From NCBI GenBank assembly GCA_021442155.1, contig CM038220.1, positions 75,441,817 to 75,505,816 on the forward strand: a stretch of 64,000 nucleotides of DNA. Reading direction: 5' to 3'. This document shows positions 24,640 through 36,039 of the stretch, one piece after another. Position numbers and translations under genes: made by a program. Every line of letters starts with the position of its first letter. The first letter of the stretch is position 1. This DNA comes from Cymbidium sinense. Its lineage: Eukaryota > Streptophyta > Magnoliopsida > Asparagales > Orchidaceae. The notes beneath the pieces were generated by a model. That model worked only from the letters and a program-made list of their open reading frames with translations. It did no database searches and was not told the DNA's origin.

Positions 24640-25547
24640 ATTGCCATTAATGCAAATAACTTGGACTTACAGATATGCCCTCTATGGTACTTCTCATCAC
24701 AAGCCTCTTCTTCTTTCTCGTCTTCTATTTGAGTTCTTTGTTAAATTCGAATTGATATTTCTTTGTTATGTTGACCGTGTTGATTGGCATTTGTGGGAGG
24801 GAGGTAGGTAGTAGCACTCGATATTCTTACTTACAAGTGTGACGCTATTTCTATGCATTGCTTTCATCATAACTGTCTTCCATTAGCTCTAATTGTAATG
24901 CCTATTGCAAAGGAAGAAGGTGTAGGGATCTTACTTCCCTTTTAATATCCGATTTAAGCCACGATTCAAAGCGTTTTATAGAATTCATGTGGAATGTCAA
25001 ATTTGGTTAGCTAGGTCTTCAAACTCATTATAAAAGTGTTGTGGTTTCTTTGTTGAAGCTTAGCTAATTCTCCTCTTAAATATCTCAGAGGGAAGAGCCA
25101 AATCTTTGCATAACTTGTTCTTTAAATTGTGGCCATGAATACAATTGTTTATTTAATTGCATCCATTGATACCAACTCAAAGCAGGTCCATCCATGTATA
25201 TTGAGGATATTAAAAATTTTTCTCCTCCGATGTGTTATAAAACCTAAAAGAATTGCTCGCTTTTAAAGAGCCAACCTAGGGTTTTCTCCATTAAATCGGG
25301 CATATCTATTTTGATGTGTATTGACATGGATGTGTGTATGTGGTCCGTTTTGGAGAATAGGATTCGAATGGGATGCATCACATACCTGGATTTGAGGTTG
25401 TTTTTCCAATCTGTTTTCTATGGCAGTCAATCTTCTTGATATTTCAGTCAATACCATAGTGACTGAGGTCATTTGTTCTTCTGTTTTGTTTAGCCTTGTC
25501 ACACACTCTTCTAGGGTTTTTGATGTGTTTCTTGTTTCTTCTGCCAT
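24640..25547 (-). pseudogene. gag: Ty3/gypsy gag with zinc knuckle, disrupted
   Basis: Gag is the structural protein that packages retrotransposon RNA. The minus-strand start codon at 25,547 lies 32 bases after the 5' LTR. The first 94 codons are open: MAEETRNTSKTLEECVTRL, a TEISRRLTAIENRLEKQ coiled-coil-like stretch, then RYARFNGENPRLAL. The frame then breaks, but matching sequence continues to 24,900 with ISSIYMDGPALSWYQW, SWPQFKEQVMQRFGSSL and ELAKLQQ-like codons, as in the retrotransposon gag core. Near 24,640-24,710 a remnant CDEKYHRGHICKSKLFAL looks like a CCHC zinc knuckle missing its first cysteine. Stops and frameshifts make it non-functional. Protease, RT and integrase are absent downstream. 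Confidence 0.85.
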
Positions 25548-25579
25548 TTTCTGAGTGTTGTAGTCAACAAGAGCACCAA

Positions 25580-26527
25580 TAATATGATCTATTTCTGTAA
25601 TTGAGTTTGGCTGGAGAGAAGGGTTCAGTTCTGTGTCAATTCTGGTCTAGCTTGGTTGGAGTGAGGCTCGATGAGTTGACCCGAGTATTGGAACCACGAG
25701 TTACTAATAATTTGGAAGGAATAACTCGATGCTTTCGGTCTGGATGCACTGTTTGTAACTTGGCCGATTCGATCACTGGATCGAGTGTCTATCGAAATGA
25801 GCCGAGCGCCTGATGATTGGTTTTTCTCGTTGGCCTTGGATGTGTTACTTGATCACGCGTCGATGTGTTAATGGAGTGGATTAGTGTGTCGACGGTCGAT
25901 GGTGATGAAGTCGAAGGTAGATGGCCCGATCACGCCAAGGAGAGCGCCGGATGATCCATGCCGCTTTGATGAAGACTGGGGAGTTTGCCTTAACCTTTAC
26001 TTTGTTTGTTTCTACTGCTCGAAGCACCCAGAGGAATTAGGGCTGCGACTGGGATCGGAGGAGAAACTGAGGTTTCTCCGATGGAAGGCGGTGGTTTTCA
26101 CAGGAAAACAGAAGAAGATAAGAGGAAGAGAGGAAGAAGGAGACTAGATAAGTTTTATATAGTTCTTTCAGCTTTTATTTATATTCTCTTATCCGGATGT
26201 GGCGCGCTTTGAGGTCTTGATTCTTGATTTCGCCTTGTTGTAGTTGTTTATCAAGCCTTTTTGTTGACTTATCTTTGAATAGTCTTCCGAGGAACTTTCA
26301 GTAATGCCTTATGTTTCTACCGAAAGGCTACCATTCTGCTTGTAATTAATCTTCCCATCGCTCGGGTTTTTTTCTTCTCTGTTGTAACCTGGCATGCCTT
26401 TGTATACATATTCTCTGAATTTGGTGGCTATGTTTGCTTTCTTTTTCTATACAGAATTTGTTATTTATGGTAATTGTTAATATTGTATTATGTACTTTGA
26501 CGCTTTGGATGAATTGGATTCATAACA
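25580..26527 (-). repeat. 5' LTR of the deleted gypsy element
   Basis: It is 948 bp and homologous to 23,031-24,090. Internally it is followed on the minus strand by TTGGTGCTCTTGTTGAC, the expected place for a primer-binding site, although I cannot assign a tRNA. Confidence 0.9.
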
Positions 26528-26532
26528 TTTTC

Positions 26533-26758
26533 TCTGTACCATCGTTGCAGACTTTGAACGAAGGGGATAGGTTGTGGCCAGCCCGGAAATTTTTTCAATA
26601 ATAGAGGTCAGATTGAATCATATAATTAATATAATAAAAAATTTCGAAGAAAATTTATTTAAATATATTTTGACATAGCTTATACAGGATGCAGTTATTT
26701 TTTGACATATTGTTTTATGAGAAATTTATATACACTTCACAAAATTCTTATTTATTTA

Positions 26759-26811
<53 letters not shown>

Positions 26812-27383
26812 TCTTATATATATATATATAATATCACATAAAAAATATCATTATCATTCAATTAAAAAAAATGAAATATACTTTTTTGAACATAAAAAAA
26901 TATTAGATAAATAAATATTTAACTTTAATTATTAGATATATAAATATACAAAAATTATATGATATGTATGTAAATCCTCCTATTTTATATATTAAATGTT
27001 TACACTGAGTAAAATTAAATTTTTAAACAATATGATTAAATTATTAAATAAATATAATTATATAATTAGATAACCATAGCATTTTTCTGTGATTATTATA
27101 CTCATAAACATCAATTTAATAATTTAATTAGATTATATAATAAGTTTAATAGAAAATCATTTTATTTCAATATAAAATATATTACGAATATGATGGTCTG
27201 ATATAGTTTTTATTTTTTGATTATATGGATTATAAATTTATGATTAGCGAGCTCTTTGTTTGTATAAGATTAGGTATTTCCCTCAATGAATAACGTATAT
27301 TTGAACTTAAAATTGGTACGAAAAAAATTTGTGCATGATTCAATATATAATGTACTAAAATAAAGTGAAGAATCTTAAGATAT
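26533..27383. other. AT-rich non-coding stretch
   Basis: No gene was recognised. It contains a 46-bp (TA)n run at 26,764-26,809. Confidence 0.6.
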
Positions 27384-28512
27384 TAAGAATTTGTTTGGTG
27401 GAGTTGTAACTTTTTAAAAATTAATTATAAAGCTACTGTGAAGAAAATTACTTTTTGAAAAAACTATTATATGTGTTAAAAATATTTTTCTTTTTAAAAA
27501 ATTCAAAAAATACCTTTCTGATATTCACCATATTCTAACAGCTCTTGTTCTCAAAATAGTTTTTTTATTTTAGAAAAGTAATCAAAAATTGGTAGAAGTT
27601 CTTTTTTTTCATTCTAAAAAGCAGCGGTAAAAATATACCTGAGTCTTTTGGTAGGGGTGTGTTTGGTTGATTTGGATGGATTGAATGATAAATTTTAAAG
27701 CCTTTGGTTTTGAATTCTAAAATATTGAAAACCGTCAAATAAAATGCTAAACCAAAAATCAAATAATAATTTAGTTCGTTATTTTGGATTGGTTTTGGAA
27801 ACCGAAGTTATACATTTAAAATTATTTGCGTAATTTTTTTATTGTATAATGAACAATGCAAAATAACTAATACAAAATGCAATTAACTACTTCATGCACT
27901 AAAAAAATATTTAAAACTAATTTTAGCGATGTTTTGAACTTAGAAGTTGATGAAATCATATTAATATTATGACAAAATATTTTGAAAAATTGGATAATGA
28001 TCATCTAAAAAGTCTACTAAGTATTCAAAATAAATAAAATAAATATATAATAGATATTATACATAAATTAATAATATCATTACATATAATTCTTTTGATT
28101 TATTTGGTTCAATCTAAAATTTTATTTAACAACGATCAAAACCAAAACCAAAGTTTTCATTAATTAAAACCAAAATCAAATTACTAAGTTCAAAACCACC
28201 AAATTACTCAAAACTTTGGTTGGTTTGATTTAGTTAAAACCAAATAATGCAACCACTTGTTTGCATTTGTAATTTTTGAAAAGCGATTATAAAATTGTTG
28301 TAGAGAAAATAACTTTTTAAAAATATTATTATTTGTGTTATAAATATTTTTTTTAAAAAAATTTAAATAATAACTTTAGTCATTTTCTATATTTAATTTT
28401 AAATAATCTTTTTCTTTTTAAAAATTAGCTAAAAAATTGACAGCCAAATGAAATTATTTTGATTTTTGAAAAAGTAAAGTAGCTAAAAATATTATTCTAA
28501 ACACACCCTAAA
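27384..28512. repeat. Pair of related MITE-like repeats around a third AT-rich repeat
   Basis: The left copy starts TTTGTTTGGTGGAGTTGTAAC and the right copy begins near 28,255 with TTGTTTGCATTTGTAA. They share TTATAAA, GTTGTAGAGAAAAT-like and TTTTTAAAAAA blocks. The right copy ends AAACACACCCTAAATTT, and the left ends near GGGTGTGTTTGG (about 27,655). AGGGTGTGTTTGG ends are typical of plant hAT-like MITEs. Between them, 27,660-28,250 is rich in GGTTTTGGTTTTG-like motifs on both strands and may be another foldback repeat. There is no coding potential. Confidence 0.4.
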
Positions 28513-29008
28513 TTTGTATGCTCACTCAATAAAAAAATTATGTACTAAAATTTTAAATAAATAATTTCTATTTTACCTGCTAATTTTTTTTTTTTTTTTT
28601 ATTTCTCCAAGATGGGGCACCTCAAACTGCTGGCCCACGTGCTAAAGCGCTAATTCATTGATAGCATATTATGTATATGTCTGTGGGTTTGGCCATCTTC
28701 TGATAAAATATATATTTTTTTAAACGCGGCATTATATTGAAAAGTGAGTTGCTAAAATTTATCAACACATCAAAACAATTTATATAAACAAAATCATAGA
28801 AAAAATTGTGCATGATAATTATATAGATATTATAATAACAAATTATAAAAATAAAAAATAATTAATATATTATCTAAAAATTCTCTATCAAATAATATGA
28901 TGGGGGCGTGATTATGAAGAGAAGTGATAAGATGTAGTTGATAGTAAGTTAGCAATAACAACACTTGTTGGGTGAAGGGAGTAGATTGTTGAACTGCCTC
29001 ACAACAAG
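28513..29008. other. AT-rich non-coding stretch
   Basis: No gene was recognised. It includes a T20 run near 28,588. Confidence 0.5.
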
Positions 29009-30130
29009 AGGTGTAAATGAGATGAGTCTAGCTCGAGTCATTTCTAAATTGAACTTAAGCTTGATTAATTAATCAAGTTAGAGCTTGAGATTAAGCTTTA
29101 TTCTACTTGTTCTTATCGGCTCATGAGGCTGCTCATTTAGAATACAATAATAATAAGCCTTTATCCCATAATGTGAGGCCGGCTACATGAATCATTTTTT
29201 TTTTCAAATGTGTCATATTAAGTGTCATATTCTCATTTAATCATAATAAATTAAGATCAATTTTTATACTTTCTAACTAAGTCTTTTAAAGTCATCATCT
29301 ATCATTCCTAACAAAAGTCAAATCTAAAGCACCTATTCTACTAATGAGGTCATCAAACGGCCTATAGTTTTATGTGATCAAATTATCTAAGGCGACTCTT
29401 TTTAATCTTATTTGCTATTGGAGCTACTCCAACCTTATCACATATATATTCATTTCTCATTTTATTTTTAAGTGTAAAGCCGCTCATCCACCTGAGTATC
29501 CTCATCTCTACAATGCTTAACTTAATTTTATGCTTATATTTTACTGGCTGACATTTTGCATCATAAAAGCATTGCAGGTCTCACAATTATCTTATAAAAT
29601 TTACTCTTAAGTCTAAGTAGTACTTTCTATCACACAAGAGACTTGATATGTTCCTCCGGTTCTACCATTCAACTTGAATTCTACTAATAACATTTCTATT
29701 TATATCAATATTTTTTTTAAATAATAGTCTGAGATATCTAAAATATTCACTCTTATTAATGACTTAATCATCCATTATCACCACTTATTACTAGATCTTC
29801 TACAAATAAAATTAGTCTTTCAAGATAAAGGCATAAAATAATTTCAATTCAAGTAATTATTATAGCAAAATAATAAAAAATTAGATATCACGAAAATAAG
29901 ATTTAATTTCTAAATGTTTTAAATAATTTTATATCTAAATTATTGAATGCTAAAATATTTTAAGTATATTATATTAATATTTTAAACTAACCAGCTCTCG
30001 AGTTAATGAATCGGATAAAGTTGGCTCAAACTTAACTTATAAATATATTAAGTCTTGGCTCATAAATCATTTATCAAATTGAGTTTGAGCTAATTTCATG
30101 AGTCTACAAGACTCACATATCTTTACGTAA
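29009..30130. repeat. hAT-like non-autonomous repeat split by a LINE fragment
   Basis: The left end, GGTGTAAATGAGATGAGTCTAGCTCGAG, resembles the widespread plant hAT-type repeat with GGTGTAAATGAGC ends and CTCGAG-rich arms. The right part (29,990-30,130) has CTCTCGAGTTAATGAATCGG, GAGTTTGAGC and a terminal ACTCACATATCTTTACG that partly mirrors the left end. The middle is occupied by an RTE LINE 3' end. Identification rests on end sequences only. Confidence 0.4.
29141..29828 (-). pseudogene. RTE-clade LINE 3' end, 5'-truncated
   Basis: On the minus strand, remnants follow the order of the RT C-terminus in the LINE at 55,122-58,205: NKSEYFRYL, RIQVEW, LLCDRKYYLDL, KLSIVEMRILRWMSGFTL, NKMRNEYICDKVG, then KKSRLR and FDH. 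A 3' UTR follows, with a (TTA)n tail at 29,141-29,157 in the place of the (TTG)n tail of the larger copy. It is about 690 bp and lacks everything upstream of the RT C-terminal region, the usual result of 5' truncation during target-primed reverse transcription. Several stops and a frameshift are present. It is not contiguous with the fragment at 22,203, which lies on the wrong side to be part of the same copy. Confidence 0.85.
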
Positions 30131-30216
30131 TAATTAATAACTGAGAATTTAAAGTATATTTTAAAATTAATCAATTTAATTAATTTTAAAATATATCAAA
30201 ATGGAAAGGAATAGGG

Positions 30217-30550
30217 TCAATTAAATACACGTGTACGATCTCTATTCTCGCACGAAAATGTAAATTTCATGAATGTCGTTCGTGGGATTATTACCGTCGT
30301 AAGATGGGTGGGGCGGATTAATTAAATACACGTACGATCTCTATTCTGACCGCGCACGTGGCTCTGATACTGCAACACGTGTATTCTCTCTGCGGGCAAC
30401 TCATGAGTCGCAGGCGGTTGAGCTCGCTGCGCACGGCTCAACAAACTTGACTGTGAACGCACATATCGTCGCTTCTAGACACATCATGTCACATCAAACT
30501 AACACTTGGGCAGACAGCGGCATTAATAATGCCTGTTTGTTATATATAGT
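30217..30550. promoter_or_regulatory. ACGT-motif cluster with TATA-like site
   Basis: Within about 170 bases there are ACACGTGTACG, ACACGTACG, CGCACGTGGC and ACACGTGT, all G-box or ABRE-type cores. Two of them lie in a diverged duplication (AATTAAATACACGT...ACGATCTCTATTCT at about 30,217 and 30,320). TTATATATAGTG follows at 30,538. The patch is markedly GC-richer than its surroundings. No open frame follows, so a promoter role is only suggested. Confidence 0.35.
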
Positions 30551-31630
30551 GTTAATTAAATTGTATGCTACAAGGAGTGTGTATTATTGACATTCAAATC
30601 AATTTTAATATAGAATTTTAAGTTGATGATAATGATAATTAATTTATTATTTTTTAAATTCTAAAATTTATAAATTTTTTAATAACTTAATTTAAAATCA
30701 TACAAATATTGGATGAAATTATCTCAGGTAACATTATTAAAAATTTTAGGTGTCATATTATATAATAATGTAATAATTTTTTAATTATAATATACAAATT
30801 TAAATTTATTTTCAACAATGACTGGCCATGATGCGGGCCTATAATATAATTTTTTTATATAATAATAAGTGATGAGAGATACAAGCTATTTTCATTTTTT
30901 TAAGCAAACAATTATTATTAATCAAAATGACTACAAAAATTAAGCTTAAATAAAAGATCATATAAGGAAGGCTAATACTTAGCCGTACTTCATTTTTCAT
31001 TCAAAATATGAGTATATGACATAGGAATTCAAAGAAAAATATAACATGATGAGTCCATTTCACAATAATTTACATTTTACCATTACCAAAATGACTATTT
31101 AAAGTTCAAGAGAACATATTATTATTATGCTATCTATTATAAGAAGAAGAAAATTGGATTTTTCCTACTCAAATGATTGAATTGAACAAACAAAGAAACT
31201 AAGATGAGAGTATACGTATGTCCCCTTTTTCATAATCAATATAACTAGTAATTTGGTACCAATAGACTCTAGGATTTGTTGAGAAAATGATGGAGGTGGT
31301 AGAACAACTTTTGAATTGAAATTATCGACAAGAGAATGATTAGGACAACATATGGTAGAATATAGTCTAGAATCATTATAACTAAGTCTGAGTCATAAAC
31401 ACTAGCAATTATATTTATATGCAGAACCTGACAAGCTTGTAAACAACTTTGGTAAAGGGGATTTTGTTCAACCTAAATATCTAACTCTTCATCTTTGTCA
31501 CTCAATGAAAGATTACCAATCAATGGAGATGATAAAAGAATTTTTGTGCTGAAATGAACCTAAGATGTGACATCTATGAGCAACAAAGAAGAGGCTTCAT
31601 GAATTTCAAGAATAGTGATAGGTTATTATT
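30551..31630. other. AT-rich stretch, nothing recognised
   Basis: No coding signal, repeat array or RNA gene was seen here. Confidence 0.5.
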
Positions 31631-33840
31631 GTTGTGATCTCTATTCAAATTTTTTTTTTTTACAAATTTGATTATAATGATCAAATAAGTGACACTGCAT
31701 GCAAAAAATTTAATCTATTAAAATTATTTTTTGTCAACATTTTTTTTCTTAAATGTCAATCCAAAAGGCATCCACAAAGGTATTTGATTTTTAGAATAAC
31801 TCTAACAATTAAGGGCCTCAAAATAGAATCAATTGATAAATTCACTCATCAAGGAATACCAAATATATAACCTAAAGAGTAAAGTAAATATTTTTCAAAA
31901 AGATAAACTATTAAATGAGGGAAAATAGTCCAAATAAGGACAATGGGAGATTAATTTAAACTCAAAATCAAGAGACTATTTTGATAGTAGTTTTAAAGAG
32001 CCATCAATCAATGTGGCTACATTTGAGTAACTTAGTGCAAACAAATTCCTTCTAATTGTTCTTAGGATATAATTAAAAGTTCCTTAAAGATTAATCTTAC
32101 AAAGTTGGTCAAAACTTGAGCATTGTTCCCTTATCTTCTATATTTACAAAAAATTGAAGCCATAAAACTTGTGCTCTCTTTTGTAATAAGATCTACATTG
32201 AGTAAAGAGAACAATCATTTTTTGTTAAGGCTATTCTATATGATTATCCACATGAAAACTACTCTAGTGAAATATGAGCCTCACTAATGATGAAGACTTG
32301 CAAAATGATATATAAAATAAAAAAAGACTAGTAAGACTGGATAAAATTTTATTCAAAAACTATTTTGATAATCATTTGTTATGCTTCTAATTATAAAGTG
32401 TTACAAATCAACTCAACAATCTAAAGAAACCCACTCAGCTTAATAGCAAATTAATCCAAAATTTTTAGGCATAAATAAGACTGAGCACACACATAAGAAA
32501 AGAGGGATTTCATTAAAACTCCTTATATTAAATTATAAATTTTTCTTGCTTTATAGAAGTTAAAGAAACAATTAGAAAAATGGGAGTTCATCCCTAGGAA
32601 CTTTATGTTTGAGTATCACATTTAATCATTTCCTAAAGATTCGTTAGTTACTAGCATATTAATGAGATTTAATTCATTATAATTTGGTTGGAACCCATTA
32701 TAATCAACCAACATTTCTAAATGAAACTTATGCCAATTCAAATGTGGAGGAGTGCTTATCTACACATTTTGATTCAAAATTGAATATTTTGGCAATATTT
32801 TTGCCTCATAGGACCAAAATAGACAATGTTTCTCCTATTGCAATTCTTTCTTTTATAATTTTCAAGTTACTTGATGAGTTTCTTGGCCTTTTTATTTGCG
32901 ACTTCATTCTCTTACTAATATTATTGAAACAATGTAGGCGGTTTTAACAAGGAGGTTTTGTTTTCAAATAAGTCTCCCTTTCTATAATTTTATCTGATAC
33001 TTGGTGATCATCCTTCTCTTTTATAGAAATTTATTTATATCCACAACTTTAGAATATGGAGCTTTTATTAACTTAAATTTTTTACATTATAATCTTCAAT
33101 TATCAAAAAATTTATTTGCCAACTTATCATTTTTTGCTTTCATGACCATATGATGGATTTTTGTTACAAGCATAATATTAATTTTATTGTGAATTAATTT
33201 CAAAAAGATAGCCTAACCAAGATTGTAGATGATTAGTCAGACATTATCTTTAGAATGTACTAAGTCAAAATTTAAATTAATTTCATATGTCAACACCTAC
33301 TTGAAGGCACATTTTTTTCTCAGTGTCAAGTCATAAAGATCTAAATACTTTGAGTGACAAGAAATTTGCTTTTTTATCCTATGTGTTGATTTAAAACCTT
33401 TAATCACTTCATCTAAGCCCTCATATTAATTAAATCTTATTAATAACTACATTATATGCTTTCTTTGTAGGAGTTGACATCTTAAGAATAGACCTTTTGG
33501 GTTTGAAAGGATCAATAGTAAAAGTTATATTCGATTGAGAAGGGCAATTTGATGGAAGATCAATGATTTGTGGAATAAAAAAGCTCACTAATATAATGGA
33601 CTCAGTTAAAAGTATAGAACATGAAGTTGCAAACACTGTCAAAATAAGAGCATAGGAACTCCATAAGATAGCAGTAGGAGAAGGAGTAGTTGCTATAGGC
33701 ATAGGTACTATCCCAACATCAGAATCCACATAGTCCTCAAAAGTCATAGTTAACTTCTCTTTTCTATTTTTTGGAGCCTCGTTTTGAAGCTTATTCTTCA
33801 AAAAATATGATGACCTTAAGTAAATCAAGTACATATATAT
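31631..33840 (-). pseudogene. Possible remnant of an L1-type LINE first ORF
   Basis: The minus strand has scattered pieces that resemble in order the first protein of plant L1 LINEs. A region near 32,260 reads like the HI-L fold part. Near 31,800-31,870 remnants (IDSIL, RPLIVRV, LKIKYL) resemble the RPxxARVCVEIDL block. Near 31,690 a FACSV motif sits where a zinc knuckle would be. A 134-codon open frame at 33,430-33,834 lies upstream, but I do not recognise it. Stops are frequent throughout. The similarity is weak and judged by eye, so alternative explanations (another degraded element or chance) remain open. Confidence 0.25.
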
Positions 33841-34186
33841 TAGGATTGCAAAAAAAACTTTTAACTATTTTAAAATTAATGAATAAATAAATATAAATAT
33901 TAAATTACAAGTGACTTACTAGAAAAAGCCTTCTTCATAATAGCATGAGAGATATTGTATTTCATTGTTTACCTAATAACCTTAAGTCAGAGGAACTTAA
34001 GATACTCATCCACTCTAAATATAGAAGATCTATATTCTCCTTAATGAAAGTTGTTAACCTTATCTCAATCTCTCATCTTATTACTAACTTTACAACCAAA
34101 AATATGTGTTGTAATTACAATTTTATTCTCATGCCATTCATTTTAATTTATCATATTATTGTGTGTATTTTTGGATGTGTATGGAG
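33841..34186. other. Unassigned AT-rich stretch
   Basis: No feature was recognised. A 100-codon plus-strand frame that starts here runs into the TatA fragment and is not a gene. Confidence 0.4.
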
Positions 34187-34722
34187 GACACCACACAGAT
34201 CTGAGGGAGTACTTATTGAAGTGATTGAGTATGATATTGAGGTATGATGTACTATCTCAAAAGATAGAGGCATCACCCTTCAATGGACCTAATCACTTAA
34301 TAAGACTCCTAAGACATGATGGGTCTTGAATATACTAGAGATTTTTTTCTTACTTTACCTGATTTAATAAAGTAGGGTTTATATTAAATCAGCTTCTAAA
34401 GTTCTTATGGGGGCAAGCCCTCATATTTAATTACATCATAAGAAGGTGAATTCCTTAGGAATACTCTCGATTAATCTAGGCAATTGCTGTCTCCAAAGAT
34501 TTCAAAGATAAGACTATCAATAAATTGGCTATATTGGAAAATTAAGTGGGATTGATTTAAAAAGAGAGATACTTATTATCGAAGCCAAAGGAGATGAGTA
34601 GGGAATGCTCATGATACTAGGAAAACTAGTGAGTATTCTAATATATCTTATGGTTGAGATTTATATGTTTGAAATTGAAGAGAGTTATTTATTTGAGTTG
34701 AATTCCAATCTATCTTAGGACT
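34187..34722 (-). repeat. TatA LTR 3'-end fragment (copy E)
   Basis: It starts ACACCACACAGATCTG and is the reverse complement of the last 530 bp of copy A (about 6,190-6,722). It includes hairpin 2 at 34,406-34,425 and a degraded hairpin 1. It ends where copy B begins in the opposite direction. Confidence 0.8.
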
Positions 34723-36039
34723 TCTCTTAGACTTTAAGAGTTCCTTAGTCTTAAAACATATTTAGTAATTAGGATGGCACTCTCCCCTAGACCTAGAAGA
34801 CTTAAAAGAGTTAGTCATAGGGATAGGTCATGCTTTAGGGGTGTTAGGAAAATCTCCTACCCTTTAGCTTACATCTTTTTCTCACTTTCCTTCTTCCAAG
34901 TCAAACTCCAAATCAATTTCATGATTCAATTCCATGATTGAAACCCTTGATTGAAGTCCATGATTGAAAGCCATGATCAAATTCCATCAAAATTTCTAAG
35001 TCAAAATTTCTTAATTCCTTAACCTTTCTAAGGACTTAGCCAAAATCATGAACTAAACCTACTCAAATCTTTGAGATTTTCACATGAATCATTTATATTC
35101 TAATTTATATTCACATTTATAAATGAAATATAAATTCAAATCAATCAAATCAAATTTAAAATTCTAAATCAATTCAAGACATTTTCTTAATTTCCTTTAA
35201 TTTTCCATTGAAGTACTTAGCCAAAATCAACTCCAAATCTTGATCAAACCCATTCAAAAGCTTGGGATTTTCTCAAAACTTGTTTATATCCTCATTTATA
35301 TTCTTATATATAAATGAAATATAAATATAACTCAATCAAATCAAAACCAAAAATTAAATTCCAAATTAAAAATGCTTAAAAATCCCTTAAATCCTTTAAA
35401 TTTTCTTTAATGGATTTACCCTAAACTTTGATCAAACCACTTTAAACTCATGGGATTTTCTCAAAATATATTTGTATTCTCATTTATGTTCTCATATATA
35501 AATGAAATATAAATATACATCTATCAAATCCAACTTAAAAAAAAATTAAATTTCTAATTAAAAATTCAATTAAATCCTTTAAATTCTCTTTAATGGATTT
35601 AACCCCAAATCATGATTAAACTCTTTCAAATTCTTGAAATTTTCTCATGATCAATTTATATTCTCATTTATATTCACATATATAAATGAAATATAAATTC
35701 AAACAATCAAAACCAACTCCAAATATCAAACTTAAATCAAATCAAATCAAATTTAAGCTTTCAAGTCAAAATCTTGAACTTAGCCAAAATCATTTCAAAT
35801 CATGCCAAACCCTTGATTTTCTCTCATAATTCAATCAATCCTACAATCATGAGCTTATATATAAATCCAAACTCCAATCCTTCAATCAAAACTTAAATCA
35901 AAAATCAAACCCAAACCTTCAAATTCTTCCTTTGAATATGAGATTTTCAAATGGATCAAAATCCATTTGACTTCAAACCACTTGTAAATGGATTTATATT
36001 TTAATCATAAGTTCATATACAAGATCAATCAACTTCAAA

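Larger units (their letters stand above)
23031..26527 (-). mobile_element. Deleted Ty3/gypsy retrotransposon with target duplication
   Basis: Two direct LTRs flank about 1.5 kb of internal DNA. The left one is 23,031-24,090 and the right one 25,580-26,527. TTTTC occurs at both 23,026-23,030 and 26,528-26,532, giving a perfect 5-bp target duplication. On the minus strand the LTR begins TGTTATGAATCC. The 3' LTR is preceded by a polypurine tract (GAGAGGGGAGTAA) and by an LEDK-type pol ending, GACCTTGAGGACAAGG. Gag lies beside the 5' LTR. Nearly all of pol is missing, so the copy is non-autonomous. Both ends and the duplication are intact, so the deletion happened inside an inserted element, or a defective RNA was inserted. 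Confidence 0.9.

Noticed and set aside
33430..33834. 134-codon minus-strand frame as a host gene
   Set aside because: I recognise no domain. It sits upstream of a possible L1-type remnant full of stops, has no visible promoter or partner exon, and could be chance. It is mentioned only as part of that remnant.
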